From CAZEDM01 sp964511075 (GTDB taxonomy: Bacteria > Zixibacteria > MSB-5A5 > RBG-16-43-9), in the NCBI GenBank assembly GCA_964511075.1, contig CAZEDM010000001.1, forward strand, positions 389,454 through 453,453: a stretch of 64,000 bases of DNA. The letters run 5' to 3'. This document shows, in pieces, positions 16,294-24,588 of the stretch (the first letter of the stretch is position 1; every line of letters begins with the position of its first letter). The position numbers were made by a program, and so were the translations under genes. Under the pieces are notes generated by a model. It was not told where the DNA came from. It made no database searches and was given only the letters and a program-made list of their open reading frames with translations.

Positions 16294-18123
16294 TTATCTA
16301 TAATCCTGTGTTAAAATCTTCTGATATTTTATGGCTAAATCCTGGGCTAAGGAGTCCTGTTTGAAATAATGCAGATATGAAATACGATCTTTTATCATCA
16401 GCGGATAATATTGAAGGTTGGATAAGGTTCTTTCATCTTTAGGTAGTTTTTTTTCCAAGAGACCTCGCAGTTGCAGCTCAGGGAAGGTAAAAGGATAATA
16501 TCCTAATTTTCCCTGCAGGCGATAGATGATACCCTCCGGAAACCGGATAAAAGAGGCTAAGAACTTCTGGTCTACCAAAAGGTCGCAGTATAAAGGTTTC
16601 TGCGGGTAGTTCTTCAAAAGGAAGCTCTGGACCATATCCACATAGATTCTCTCTATGACCTTCTGGTCATAGGGCAGATTGTTCTCGAATAGATGAATCT
16701 GCCTTCTGAATTGGTTTATCTCGTTTTCAGATTCTGAATAGAGCTCGGGATAGTTATCCTCCAGGTAATTCAGATACCAGCTTCTTCTCAAAAGCTCCGT
16801 GTCCATCAATCTCACATCTGGCCTTTTGTTCTCTATAAACCTTAAGTAAAGCCAGGGGGAATAATGATCCCAGATTTTAGTCAGGATTATGGGATCCTTT
16901 TGGGCAGACCTCAGTATGTTCTCCGCATAATCATAGGCGAAATAGCTCTTGCTCTGGTCCTGCCTGGAATAGTTAAGAAGGAGGTTGAGAATTGGCAGGA
17001 TCGCTAAGACGATAAGTAAAGGCAATCTGACAGAGGATAGTTTCCTCACTTCTTTATAAACAGATCCCAGGATGAAAGTTATTCCGCAGCCCAGCCAGAT
17101 TGAAGCCACCAAAAACGAGGGGAGAAAATAAGGGTCGATATCCTGTATCTCGTAGTTGAGCCCATAGAAGACGGTAAAGATGAAAATCAAAAGCAAGGAC
17201 AAGAAAAGCTTCCAGTTCTTCTTCAACGAAATCACAAATCCCAAAATTATCCAGGGCAAAAGATAAAACGGAAACTGGGCGTAAAAAAGGCGAAGATAGT
17301 TCTCGAGATTCTTCCAGAGCGCCTGGCTTGATTCGCTGAACATCCACACCCGATACTGCCAGCCGGTTACATGTCTTAAGAAATTTGAAAGGGAAGAGGG
17401 AGCACCCCAGTTCAGGATAGGGCCAGAGGAGGAACGAATGGGGAGATAGATATAAATGGAGATGCCCACAAGGAAAAATAAGAGGTAAAGTAAAATTCTT
17501 TTAGACTGAAGTAAAGCTCTCTGGTATATGACAAAAAGCAGGAAAAGAAATCCCGGGAGGAGCAGGAGAATAGAAAGGTGGTTGCCAAAGCTTAATCCGT
17601 AAAGGAAAAAGAAAAGGTAAGAGAGCTTTTCTTTTGTGTTAAGCTTATCCGCAGCCTTATGCTTGATCTGCAAAACCAGCAGGTAGAGAAGCAGCGAGGT
17701 CAGTATAAAATTGAGAGCATAGACCTCATTGGAGGTTGCCTGAGACCAGAGCGTGGGGGTGAAGGAGAAAATGAGCGCAGAGATTAAAGACAGAAAATAA
17801 CGCAGATTCCTTTTCACCTCTGAAAAAAGCAGCTCGAAGATATTCAGGAAAAGAAAAAACAGTATCAAACTGGAGAAGGAGATGAAAAGTGAGGATAACA
17901 GGTTGAACCTGAGGACTACAGTTCCTATAGGTATCAAAGAGAACACCCTGCCGATTAAGGTATAAAGGGGATAGCCCGTGGGATGGGCAATGCCCAGAGT
18001 ATAACAGACCACGGAGAGCTCCCCAGAATCAATCCAGGAGATAGTCGGACTCAAGGTGAAAAGATAGATTGACCCCGAGAGGATCAAAACCAGCAAAGGT
18101 AAAATAAGCTTCCTAATATCCAT
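16294..18123 (-). CDS. DUF2723 family polytopic membrane protein (copy 2)
   Basis: A 609-residue protein with about ten membrane helices in the first 375 residues and a soluble C-terminal part. The N-terminal motif SWIDSGELSVVCYTLGIAHP then TGYPLYT is the DUF2723 hallmark; DxGE and HPTGYP resemble catalytic-type loops of GT-C glycosyltransferases. DUF2723 is grouped with GT-C-like enzymes in Bacteroidetes and candidate phyla; the substrate is unknown here. The start lies two bases after the stop of its paralogue, so the pair is translationally coupled. Most likely both move or modify lipid-linked sugars at the inner membrane, an inference. Confidence 0.82.
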   Translation of the reverse strand: MDIRKLILPLLVLILSGSIYLFTLSPTISWIDSGELSVVCYTLGIAHPTGYPLYTLIGRVFSLIPIGTVVLRFNLLSSLFISFSSLILFFLFLNIFELLFSEVKRNLRYFLSLISALIFSFTPTLWSQATSNEVYALNFILTSLLLYLLVLQIKHKAADKLNTKEKLSYLFFFLYGLSFGNHLSILLLLPGFLFLLFVIYQRALLQSKRILLYLLFFLVGISIYIYLPIRSSSGPILNWGAPSSLSNFLRHVTGWQYRVWMFSESSQALWKNLENYLRLFYAQFPFYLLPWIILGFVISLKKNWKLFLSLLLIFIFTVFYGLNYEIQDIDPYFLPSFLVASIWLGCGITFILGSVYKEVRKLSSVRLPLLIVLAILPILNLLLNYSRQDQSKSYFAYDYAENILRSAQKDPIILTKIWDHYSPWLYLRFIENKRPDVRLMDTELLRRSWYLNYLEDNYPELYSESENEINQFRRQIHLFENNLPYDQKVIERIYVDMVQSFLLKNYPQKPLYCDLLVDQKFLASFIRFPEGIIYRLQGKLGYYPFTFPELQLRGLLEKKLPKDERTLSNLQYYPLMIKDRISYLHYFKQDSLAQDLAIKYQKILTQDYR

Positions 18124-18125
18124 AC

Positions 18126-20018
18126 CTAAAAGTATATAAATTTAAAACTCGGCTTGTGTTTTAGCAAGAACTCTTTGAAATAGTATGCTTTTTTAAAATA
18201 GCTTTTCGCCTCCCGGTTATGATTGAAAAATTCGAGATAGAGGGCCCGGTTATAATAAGCCACAGCATAATGGGCAATACATACCAGCTCCTTATCGGTT
18301 TTAGGCATCTGTGGATTGGATATGCCCCTCAGCGTAAACTCGGGGAAATCATAGGGATAGAATTTTCTTTCCTCTCTGAAACGCATAAGCAGACCTTCGG
18401 TAACAACAGGGAGTCCGGAATATCCCTTATAGGCATCCAGAAAGGTGATGTAAACCGGCAGTCTCCCGATATTTTTCAAGATGAAACTATCGATCATCCG
18501 GGATAAAGCTACGGAGGCATCCAGGGAGTTTACCTTTCGGCTTTTTTCGATTTGCAAGGCAAATAGATTGTAAGCCTCTATCTCCGCCGAGGAGTTTTTG
18601 TAAAACCGAGGGTGATATTTACGCAGGTGATCCAGAAACCAGCTCCATTCCAGAAGGTCGGTGCTGACCATCAGAAGGTCGGGCCTTTTATTTTCCACGA
18701 ATCTCAGATAAAGCCAGGGAGAATAATAGTCCCAGACCTCCGTGAGGATGAGCGCATCCTTATGGGCAGACCTCAGGATATTTGAAGTGAAATCGTAAGG
18801 GATGTAATTTTTACTGCGGTCTTGAGATTTGAATTCCCCGGGAAATCTTAGAAGAAAAAAAATAATAAGGACTGATATTATCGAATAGTTCAGGACAATT
18901 TTTAACCGACCTGAGGATTTGTGAGAGAAGAGCAGTTTTTCCAGTAGCTGAAAGAAAAAGAGCAACCCTGAAAAAAGAAAAAACCCCGAGACCAAGATGG
19001 TCTGCAGAAAATAGGGATCTATGTCTTTTATCCCGTAATTTAAACTCCAGAGTAAATTGAAGAAAATGATTAAAAAGAGAAAAAGGGTAATTCTAAAATT
19101 CTGCTTGATAGCCCTGAGGAGACCCAAAAGCATTATGGGGAAAGTCCATAGGGGAAATTGTTTGAGGAAAGTGGAACCAAAATACCTCAGGTTGCTCCAG
19201 AACTCCGTCTGGCTTTCGCTGAACATCCGGTTCTGATACATCTTGGCGGTAAGATGATTTTTCAGATTCAGCCAGCTTGAGGGGTCACCCCAGTTCAGTG
19301 CAGGCTCCAGAGAGGAGCGAAGAGGAAGATAAAGATATATCGATATTCCCAACAGGAAGAACCCTGCGATTAAAACCAGCGATTTAAGACTATACGCTCC
19401 CTTATATCCGGAGGTGATTAAAAGGAAAAATAGTGCTGGAAACAGAAGCAGACTTAACAGGTGATTCCCAGAGCCGAGCCCCAGAAGATAAGCTGAAAGA
19501 TAAATCAGACCGGGACCAAAGGTCTCTGGTTTGTTGAGAGTGCTGTTTCTCTTATACCAGTATAAGGCAATCAGGATAATAAGCCCGCAGAGAAAGATGT
19601 TCAATGAATAAACTTCGTTGATCACCGCCTGCGACCAGAGTATAGGGGAGAAGGAGAAGAGAGTGGTAACTAAAACTGCTGATAAAACTTTTAGCCTGGT
19701 GGTATACTTTTTTGAAAAGAAAATACCGGAAAGTATGACAAGTGACAGGAAGAAACACAGATTGGTCAGGCTAATCCAGAAGGCGGACATCAAATTTAAC
19801 AGATAGATAGGCTTTCCTAAGGGGAATAAAGAAAACATCCTTCCCAATATTACATATAGCGGGTAGCCCGGGGGATGAGCGATTCCCAGAGTTGCACAGC
19901 AGGTGGCTAATTCCCCTGAATCAATGAAGGAAAGAGCAGGAGAGAGGGTCAAGATATAAACAAAACCGCCCAGAAGGAAAACCAGCCCGGATAGAAGGAG
20001 AAGAAGTTTTGAGGTCAT
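18126..20018 (-). CDS. DUF2723 family polytopic membrane protein (copy 1)
   Basis: A 630-residue paralogue of the gene that follows it. It has the same N-terminal loop (FIDSGELATCCATLGIAHPP then GYPLYV), the same LSLNIF/ALNFI helix after the WSQA(V/T)NEVY motif, and a matching C-terminal block: LILTEVWDYYSPWLYLRF here against ILTKIWDHYSPWLYLRF in copy 2. The shared long C-terminal region argues for tandem duplication. ATG at 20018 begins a hydrophobic signal-anchor. The gene starts 78 bases after ssb on the same strand. Confidence 0.82.
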   Translation of the reverse strand: MTSKLLLLLSGLVFLLGGFVYILTLSPALSFIDSGELATCCATLGIAHPPGYPLYVILGRMFSLFPLGKPIYLLNLMSAFWISLTNLCFFLSLVILSGIFFSKKYTTRLKVLSAVLVTTLFSFSPILWSQAVINEVYSLNIFLCGLIILIALYWYKRNSTLNKPETFGPGLIYLSAYLLGLGSGNHLLSLLLFPALFFLLITSGYKGAYSLKSLVLIAGFFLLGISIYLYLPLRSSLEPALNWGDPSSWLNLKNHLTAKMYQNRMFSESQTEFWSNLRYFGSTFLKQFPLWTFPIMLLGLLRAIKQNFRITLFLFLIIFFNLLWSLNYGIKDIDPYFLQTILVSGFFLFSGLLFFFQLLEKLLFSHKSSGRLKIVLNYSIISVLIIFFLLRFPGEFKSQDRSKNYIPYDFTSNILRSAHKDALILTEVWDYYSPWLYLRFVENKRPDLLMVSTDLLEWSWFLDHLRKYHPRFYKNSSAEIEAYNLFALQIEKSRKVNSLDASVALSRMIDSFILKNIGRLPVYITFLDAYKGYSGLPVVTEGLLMRFREERKFYPYDFPEFTLRGISNPQMPKTDKELVCIAHYAVAYYNRALYLEFFNHNREAKSYFKKAYYFKEFLLKHKPSFKFIYF

Positions 20019-20096
20019 TAGATTAGTGCTTCAAGGTAGAGACAGACGGCTTGTATAAATCCGAAGGTCGAAGCTCAGTCTCCGGAATCGACAGGA

Positions 20097-20504
20097 CTAA
20101 AAAGGCAAATCCTCATCTGTGCTCTCGGCAACCTCAGCCTCTGCTTCCTCCGGCTCTTCAGCAGGACCAGCTTCCTTGCGACCTAATTTCATAATTCTTC
20201 GGGCAACGATTTCGGTTATATACCTTTTGTTGCCGTTGCGGTCGTCATAAGAGCGGGTCTGTATTCTGCCTTCCACAAAGACCTGGTCCCCTTTTTTAAG
20301 GATATCCTTGGCTGCCTCAGCCTGCCTCCCCCAGATAACCAGGTTGTGCCAGTCGGTTCTTTCCTGGAACTGCTCGGATTTATCCTTCCAGCGGGAGGTG
20401 GTGGCTAAGGTAACGCTGGTTACCGCCTGTCCATTAGGGGTGTACCTTTTTTCAGGGTCCCGGCCTAAGTTCCCAATCAAGAAAACCTTGTTTAAACTAC
20501 CCAT
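20097..20504 (-). CDS. ssb: Single-stranded DNA-binding protein
   Basis: A 135-residue SSB. I choose the ATG at 20504 (MGSLNKVFLIGNLGRDPE), since GGAG lies six bases upstream; the ATG four codons earlier has no such site. The OB fold shows TPNGQAVTSVTLAT, RTDWHNLVIWGRQAE and KGDQVFVEGRIQTRSY. The acidic tail ends DEDLPF, the conserved tip that recruits replication and repair proteins. It binds ssDNA as a tetramer. A perfect consensus promoter lies upstream. Confidence 0.96.
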   Translation of the reverse strand: MGSLNKVFLIGNLGRDPEKRYTPNGQAVTSVTLATTSRWKDKSEQFQERTDWHNLVIWGRQAEAAKDILKKGDQVFVEGRIQTRSYDDRNGNKRYITEIVARRIMKLGRKEAGPAEEPEEAEAEVAESTDEDLPF

Positions 20505-20536
20505 ATCTCTCTCCATATTTGAAAGTTGTTTTTGAT

Positions 20537-20565
20537 ATTATATTATTTGATTTCTCTTTTGTCAA
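20537..20565 (-). promoter_or_regulatory. Consensus sigma-70 promoter of ssb
   Basis: Reading the minus strand: TTGACA (20565-20560), 17-base spacer, TATAAT (20542-20537). It is an exact match to both boxes with optimal spacing, implying strong expression of ssb and possibly the DUF2723 pair behind it. Confidence 0.8.
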
Positions 20566-20732
20566 TGATTTTGATTAATGCTGAGAAACTTTTCTATACA
20601 GATTTATGAAGTATTTACAGGTTGGATTCTATAGAATCAGTCAAAAAACAGATAATTTTTAGGGGTAGCTCTTGAACCTGTCCCCGCGATAGATAAGATA
20701 AATTCAGTAGTGCGAAGCAAAAAAGATGGGTT

Positions 20733-22190
20733 CTATTTCACCAGCACTACATCTATACGCCGGTTGTATTTTCTTCCCTCGGGCGTGTCATTAGAGGCAA
20801 TCGGCTTTGATTCCCCGTATCCGGTGTAGGAGATCCTGTCGGGGCTGAGCCCCATATTGGCTATGAGGTATTCGGTGACGGCTTTGGCTCGGTCAAAGGA
20901 TAACTGCTGGTTGTAGGTATCGTCTCCCATAGAATCCGTATGTCCCTCGATGATGATTCTCCTCTCGCTGAAGTCGCGAATAGCTTTTTGCACCCTGGTT
21001 AAAAGCCCGAAGGCTTCTGGCAGAATGGTAGATTTTCCGCTGGGGAAGCTGATGCCGTAAAGTCGGATAATTATATTCTCCCCCTCTTTTATCACGCTGG
21101 CTTCATCCTTGCTGAAAAGCTCCTGTAACCCTAAGAACTTTTTTTCCTCCATGTTTTTCTGTTCCAATTCCCTGTACCCCGCCTCTTTTTGGGCAGCCTT
21201 CTCCTCCAGCCTGTCCAGTTGATCATATAGGTCTCTGACTTTCTTGTCTTTCTCCTCCAATTCTGAAAGGAGCTCCTTTTTCTCCTGCTTGAGGTTCTCA
21301 ATGGCTGAGATTATAGATTCCGTCGGCTTTTCTGCCCCCTGGTCGAATTCGGGGGTGTAGTCCAGGGCTTTGCCTATGCGGGTGATGTAATTTTCATACT
21401 CCAAGACCAAATTCTCCAGGTCTGGATAGTCAGCTTTGAGATTCTTTAACTTATTTGACAGATAGATGGCGTGGCGGGCCTGGTAAGCGGCTTGCTCTGC
21501 CTGAGAGGTGGCATCCTCAGCTGCATACCTTTGGGTATTCAGGAGTTGCTCGGTTGAGGCTAAAAGTTTTTCTGAGATCTGTAAGGTAAGAGGTGAGTAT
21601 TTATCAGCTTTGGCTTTGACCTTGGCTTCCTCGACCAGTCTTCTGGCATCTCCAAGGATGCTGTTCTTTATGGCTATGAGCTCTGCATGATTAAATTCTC
21701 TCTCGGCTTTTAAGGCTTTCTCTCTGGAACTATTTAAATCCCCGGCTTCGATCCGGGAAGAGGCTTCCTCGAAAGCCTTTTTGGCTAATAAGTATTCCGA
21801 GGATGCAAATTCCGGAGCGTTGGCTTTCAAGGCTCTCTGGCGGGCTTGTAGTAAAGAAGCAAAGGAAACCCGAGCCACCTCTGCGTTTTTAAAAGCCTTG
21901 GCCAAATACATCCTGACCTTCTCCAGATTCTTTTGAATCCCTTTGAGCTCCCCACCTTTTTTGAATTTCTCATAAGCTAAGTTATATTCTTCCCAGGCCT
22001 TGCCGTAATTTGTGGGGGAAAGGATGTCCACCTGCTGGTTTTTCGCCTTGGTGAGTTCCTCATTGATCTGGCCAAAAAGCAGTTCCTCGGTAGAGGATTT
22101 TTCCTGGGCTAAGGTAAGCTTCTGGTTAATGAAGAGAGAGAAAATAAAGACTAACAGAAATAGGATCTTTAGATTTTTTGTGCAGAACAT
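20733..22190 (-). CDS. OmpA-family protein with long coiled coil
   Basis: A 485-residue exported protein: signal peptide about 1-28, then a long Ala/Glu/Lys-rich helical region (about 35-345). Its repeated ALKA and KAFEEA heptads resemble DUF4398 and coiled-coil envelope proteins. The C-terminal OmpA/Pal domain (about 365-485) has SFPSGKSTILPEAFGLL, IIIEGHTDSMG and YNQQLSFDRAKAVTEYL, which bind peptidoglycan. It may span the periplasm from the outer membrane to the wall, an inference from coiled coil plus OmpA domain. No barrel is present. The start is ATG after AAGGAGGAAAT. Confidence 0.88.
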   Translation of the reverse strand: MFCTKNLKILFLLVFIFSLFINQKLTLAQEKSSTEELLFGQINEELTKAKNQQVDILSPTNYGKAWEEYNLAYEKFKKGGELKGIQKNLEKVRMYLAKAFKNAEVARVSFASLLQARQRALKANAPEFASSEYLLAKKAFEEASSRIEAGDLNSSREKALKAEREFNHAELIAIKNSILGDARRLVEEAKVKAKADKYSPLTLQISEKLLASTEQLLNTQRYAAEDATSQAEQAAYQARHAIYLSNKLKNLKADYPDLENLVLEYENYITRIGKALDYTPEFDQGAEKPTESIISAIENLKQEKKELLSELEEKDKKVRDLYDQLDRLEEKAAQKEAGYRELEQKNMEEKKFLGLQELFSKDEASVIKEGENIIIRLYGISFPSGKSTILPEAFGLLTRVQKAIRDFSERRIIIEGHTDSMGDDTYNQQLSFDRAKAVTEYLIANMGLSPDRISYTGYGESKPIASNDTPEGRKYNRRIDVVLVK

Positions 22191-22223
22191 ATTTCCTCCT
22201 TGGGTTATTTTTAACTTGGGTAG

Positions 22224-22253
22224 AATTTACAATATGTGGATCTATTTTGTCAA
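22224..22253 (-). promoter_or_regulatory. Possible promoter of the OmpA-family gene
   Basis: On the minus strand, TTGACA (22253-22248) is followed after 18 bases by TAAATT (22229-22224). The -35 box is exact, the -10 box weak. Confidence 0.45.
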
Positions 22254-22389
22254 GGTTTTTAAGTTTTTAAAATTCGATCGACAAAAAGGAAATAAAAATT
22301 AGGTTTGAAAATGCTCCTCTTTTTCGTAAATTCTCAAAGAAATTAAAATAGACGATTAATTATTTAAGATTAAAAAAGAGAGGTGCAAG

Positions 22390-22905
22390 ATGGAATTTTT
22401 CGAGGTGGTGAAAAACAGGCACTCGGTCAGGGCTTTCAAGGATAAAGAGATAGAAAGGGATAAAATAGAGAAACTGCTTTACGCGGCTAACTCCGCCCCT
22501 TCGGCCGGAGACCTGCAGGCTTATCAGATTTTCCTGGTTAAAAGGTCAGAGTTGAAAACCAAATTAGCTGATGCCGCCTATGGTCAGGATTTTATAACCC
22601 AGGCTCCGCTGAATTTGGTTTTTTGTATTGACCCGATGTGTTCTGCTCGCAAATACGGCAAAAGGGGTTCGGACTTATATTCCATTCAGGATGCCACTAT
22701 CTCCGCTGCTTACGTTCATCTGGCTGCTGTAGATTTAGGATTGGGAAGCGTTTTCGTGGGTGCTTTTGATGAAGGTTCAGTCACCAGGATATTGAATCTA
22801 CCCCATACACTCAGGCCCATTATAATCTTACCCATAGGTTATCCGGCTGAGAAGCCGGAGACCACCCCACGCAGAAAGATAAACGATCTGGTCGAAGAAA
22901 TCTAA
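22390..22905 (+). CDS. Nitroreductase family FMN oxidoreductase
   Basis: A 171-residue protein of the minimal nitroreductase fold. It has FFEVVKNRHSVRAFKDKEIE (FMN phosphate-binding RHSVR), AANSAPSAGDLQAYQ, a central GKRGSDLYSIQDATISAAY helix and LGLGSVFVGAF. The C-terminal PIGYPAEKPE is typical. It would reduce nitro, quinone or flavin substrates with NAD(P)H. The physiological substrate cannot be read. A GAGAGGTG site precedes ATG. It stands alone, about 135 bases before the metal-transport set. Confidence 0.88.
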   Translation: MEFFEVVKNRHSVRAFKDKEIERDKIEKLLYAANSAPSAGDLQAYQIFLVKRSELKTKLADAAYGQDFITQAPLNLVFCIDPMCSARKYGKRGSDLYSIQDATISAAYVHLAAVDLGLGSVFVGAFDEGSVTRILNLPHTLRPIIILPIGYPAEKPETTPRRKINDLVEEI

Positions 22906-23039
22906 AGTCTTTGTAGGCGTAGAACATTGTTTTGTATCTACTTCCTCTTTGTCTGTAATCGTAATTTTTGTTTGACAAGCTAAGGACGAGTCAATATCTT
23001 GACGTGAAATCTCATTGGTAGGTTTGCAGGAGGTACAAG

Positions 23040-23195
23040 ATGTCAGAAAATAAGAAGCCGGTTTTTACTGGGCTTTTGCTGATTTTGATAGGGCTGCTAT
23101 TCATTCTATATAATTTTGGATACATAAGCGGAGAGATCTGGAGATTCTGGCCCCTGTTACTGGTAATCTGGGGCATTAAAAAACTCATCTATTGA
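23040..23195 (+). CDS. LiaI/LiaF-type small membrane protein (51 residues)
   Basis: ATG at 23040 follows AGGAGGTACAAG. The product has two short hydrophobic segments (FTGLLLILIGLLFILYNFG and WPLLLVIWGIKKLIY) separated by ISGEIWRF. This is the pattern of the LiaI-LiaF-like transmembrane domain (DUF5668), where a Gly-rich helix is followed by a W-x-FWPLLLI(x)WG motif. Such domains often sit at the N terminus of LiaF proteins; here it stands alone. Its stop overlaps the start of the next gene by four bases (TTGA), so the two are translated together. Function unknown. Confidence 0.75.
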   Translation: MSENKKPVFTGLLLILIGLLFILYNFGYISGEIWRFWPLLLVIWGIKKLIY

Positions 23196-24466
23196 AAAAG
23201 ATGCAAGAAACCAGCTTAAAGATGTTTTTGTTTTTTTCCGAGCTTCTGGGTCGCTCGGTGATTGATTCCCAGGGGAAAGCCATAGGGAAACTGGTGGACC
23301 TGAAAGTTAAATTAGATGAGCTTTTCCCCAGGATAGTCACCCTGCGGGTTAAGCTCAGGGGCGAGAAAACCCCTTTATCCATAGACTGGTCTTTTGTTCA
23401 GAGCTTAAACGGAAACATAGTCAGCTTGAAACCGGAGGCAGAGAAAGAGTTCAAACCCGTAGTGCTGAGCGAGGGAGAAATTCTGCTCAAAGAGGAGCTC
23501 TTAGATAAACAGGTGGTGGATACCTACGGTTCTAAGATTGAGAGGATAAACGATATTCACCTTCTGATTACAGAGGGCGAACTTCGGATTGTACACGTTG
23601 ATTATGGAGTAAGGGGAATCTTCAGACGCCTGGGCTGGGTTAAGATTGTCGATTACCTGACCAACTGGTTTTTCGCCTATCAGCTGCCGGATAAGATGAT
23701 ATCCTGGAAATATATCCAGCCTTTAGCCTCAGACCCTAAGAAGAAAAGTCTGAAACTCAATGTTACCCTGCGAAAGCTGCACGAGCTGCACCCTTCCGAT
23801 CTGGCGGATATTATCGAGGAAGTAGATCAAGAGAAAAGAAATACAATTTTCAAGTCCCTGGATTTACAGACTGCGGCAGAGACCCTGGAGGAGGTTGAAC
23901 CCAAGTTGCAGCTTTCCCTGATAGAGTCTGCACCGGAGGAACAAGCCTCGGATATCCTGGAGGAGATGGCTCCGGATGAGGCTGCAGACCTTTTGGCTGA
24001 CCTGCCGGAAGAGAAGAAAAGAAAGCTGATGCAGTCACTGGAGAAACCCCATAGAGAACAGTTAGAGGAACTATTGAGGTTCAGGGAAGGGACTGCGGGA
24101 AGCATAATGACCAAGGATTTCATCTCCCTCCAGGAGGACAGAACCATCCGGGATGCTGCGGAGGAGTTCAGAAAAGCCACTCATCCCCTGGAAACCATAA
24201 ACTACCTTTACGTGACGGATAAAGAAAATCGCCTGGTTGGGGTTTTGACTCTGAGACATCTGCTTCTGTGTGTCCAGGATGCGCCCTTGTCCAAGCTGAT
24301 GAACAAACATCTGATCAAGGTTAAGCCCGAGGAGGATGTGGATGAGGTGGCGGATATATTCAAGAAATATAAGTTTATGGCAATTCCGGTGGTGGATGAG
24401 AATGACTGCCTATCCGGGATAATAACTCTGCGGGATGCAGTAGAATCTAAATACAAAGAGTTTTAA
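23192..24466 (+). CDS. PRC-barrel/MgtE-N/CBS protein, soluble partner of an Nramp-related transporter
   Basis: A 424-residue soluble protein. Two PRC-barrel-like domains open it (about 14-90, with LLGRSVIDSQGKAIGKLVDL; and about 97-180, with LLDKQVVDTYG). A MgtE-N superhelical domain follows (about 190-290; LHELHPSDLADIIEEVDQE), then a CBS pair (about 295-424; AGSIMTKDFISLQEDRTIRD and FKKYKFMAIPVVDEND). No membrane segment of MgtE is present, so this is not itself a channel. In MgtE these domains sense Mg2+. Proteins of this layout are known beside Nramp-type transporters, as here. TTG at 23192 is coupled to the gene before; ATG at 23201 is the alternative start. Confidence 0.85.
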   Translation: MKKMQETSLKMFLFFSELLGRSVIDSQGKAIGKLVDLKVKLDELFPRIVTLRVKLRGEKTPLSIDWSFVQSLNGNIVSLKPEAEKEFKPVVLSEGEILLKEELLDKQVVDTYGSKIERINDIHLLITEGELRIVHVDYGVRGIFRRLGWVKIVDYLTNWFFAYQLPDKMISWKYIQPLASDPKKKSLKLNVTLRKLHELHPSDLADIIEEVDQEKRNTIFKSLDLQTAAETLEEVEPKLQLSLIESAPEEQASDILEEMAPDEAADLLADLPEEKKRKLMQSLEKPHREQLEELLRFREGTAGSIMTKDFISLQEDRTIRDAAEEFRKATHPLETINYLYVTDKENRLVGVLTLRHLLLCVQDAPLSKLMNKHLIKVKPEEDVDEVADIFKKYKFMAIPVVDENDCLSGIITLRDAVESKYKEF

Positions 24467-24475
24467 GATATCGAT

Positions 24476-24572
24476 TGGAGTATAAGCCTTTAGGTTTATC
24501 AGGCATTTTTTAAAGTAAAGCAGAAGTTTTTGCCAGGATACTGTGAACAAAACCTTGAGGCCTTACACTCCA
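24476..24572. repeat. Repeat family B copy 2 (TGGAGTG ends)
   Basis: Ninety-seven bases bounded by TGGAGTATAA and TTACACTCCA. The arms pair at nine of ten positions, as in the copy at 10501-10574. Inside are CCTTTAGGTT and ACCTTGAGGCC. It occupies the gap between the CBS protein and the transporter. Confidence 0.55.
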
Positions 24573-24588
24573 TAAGAGATGATGCACT

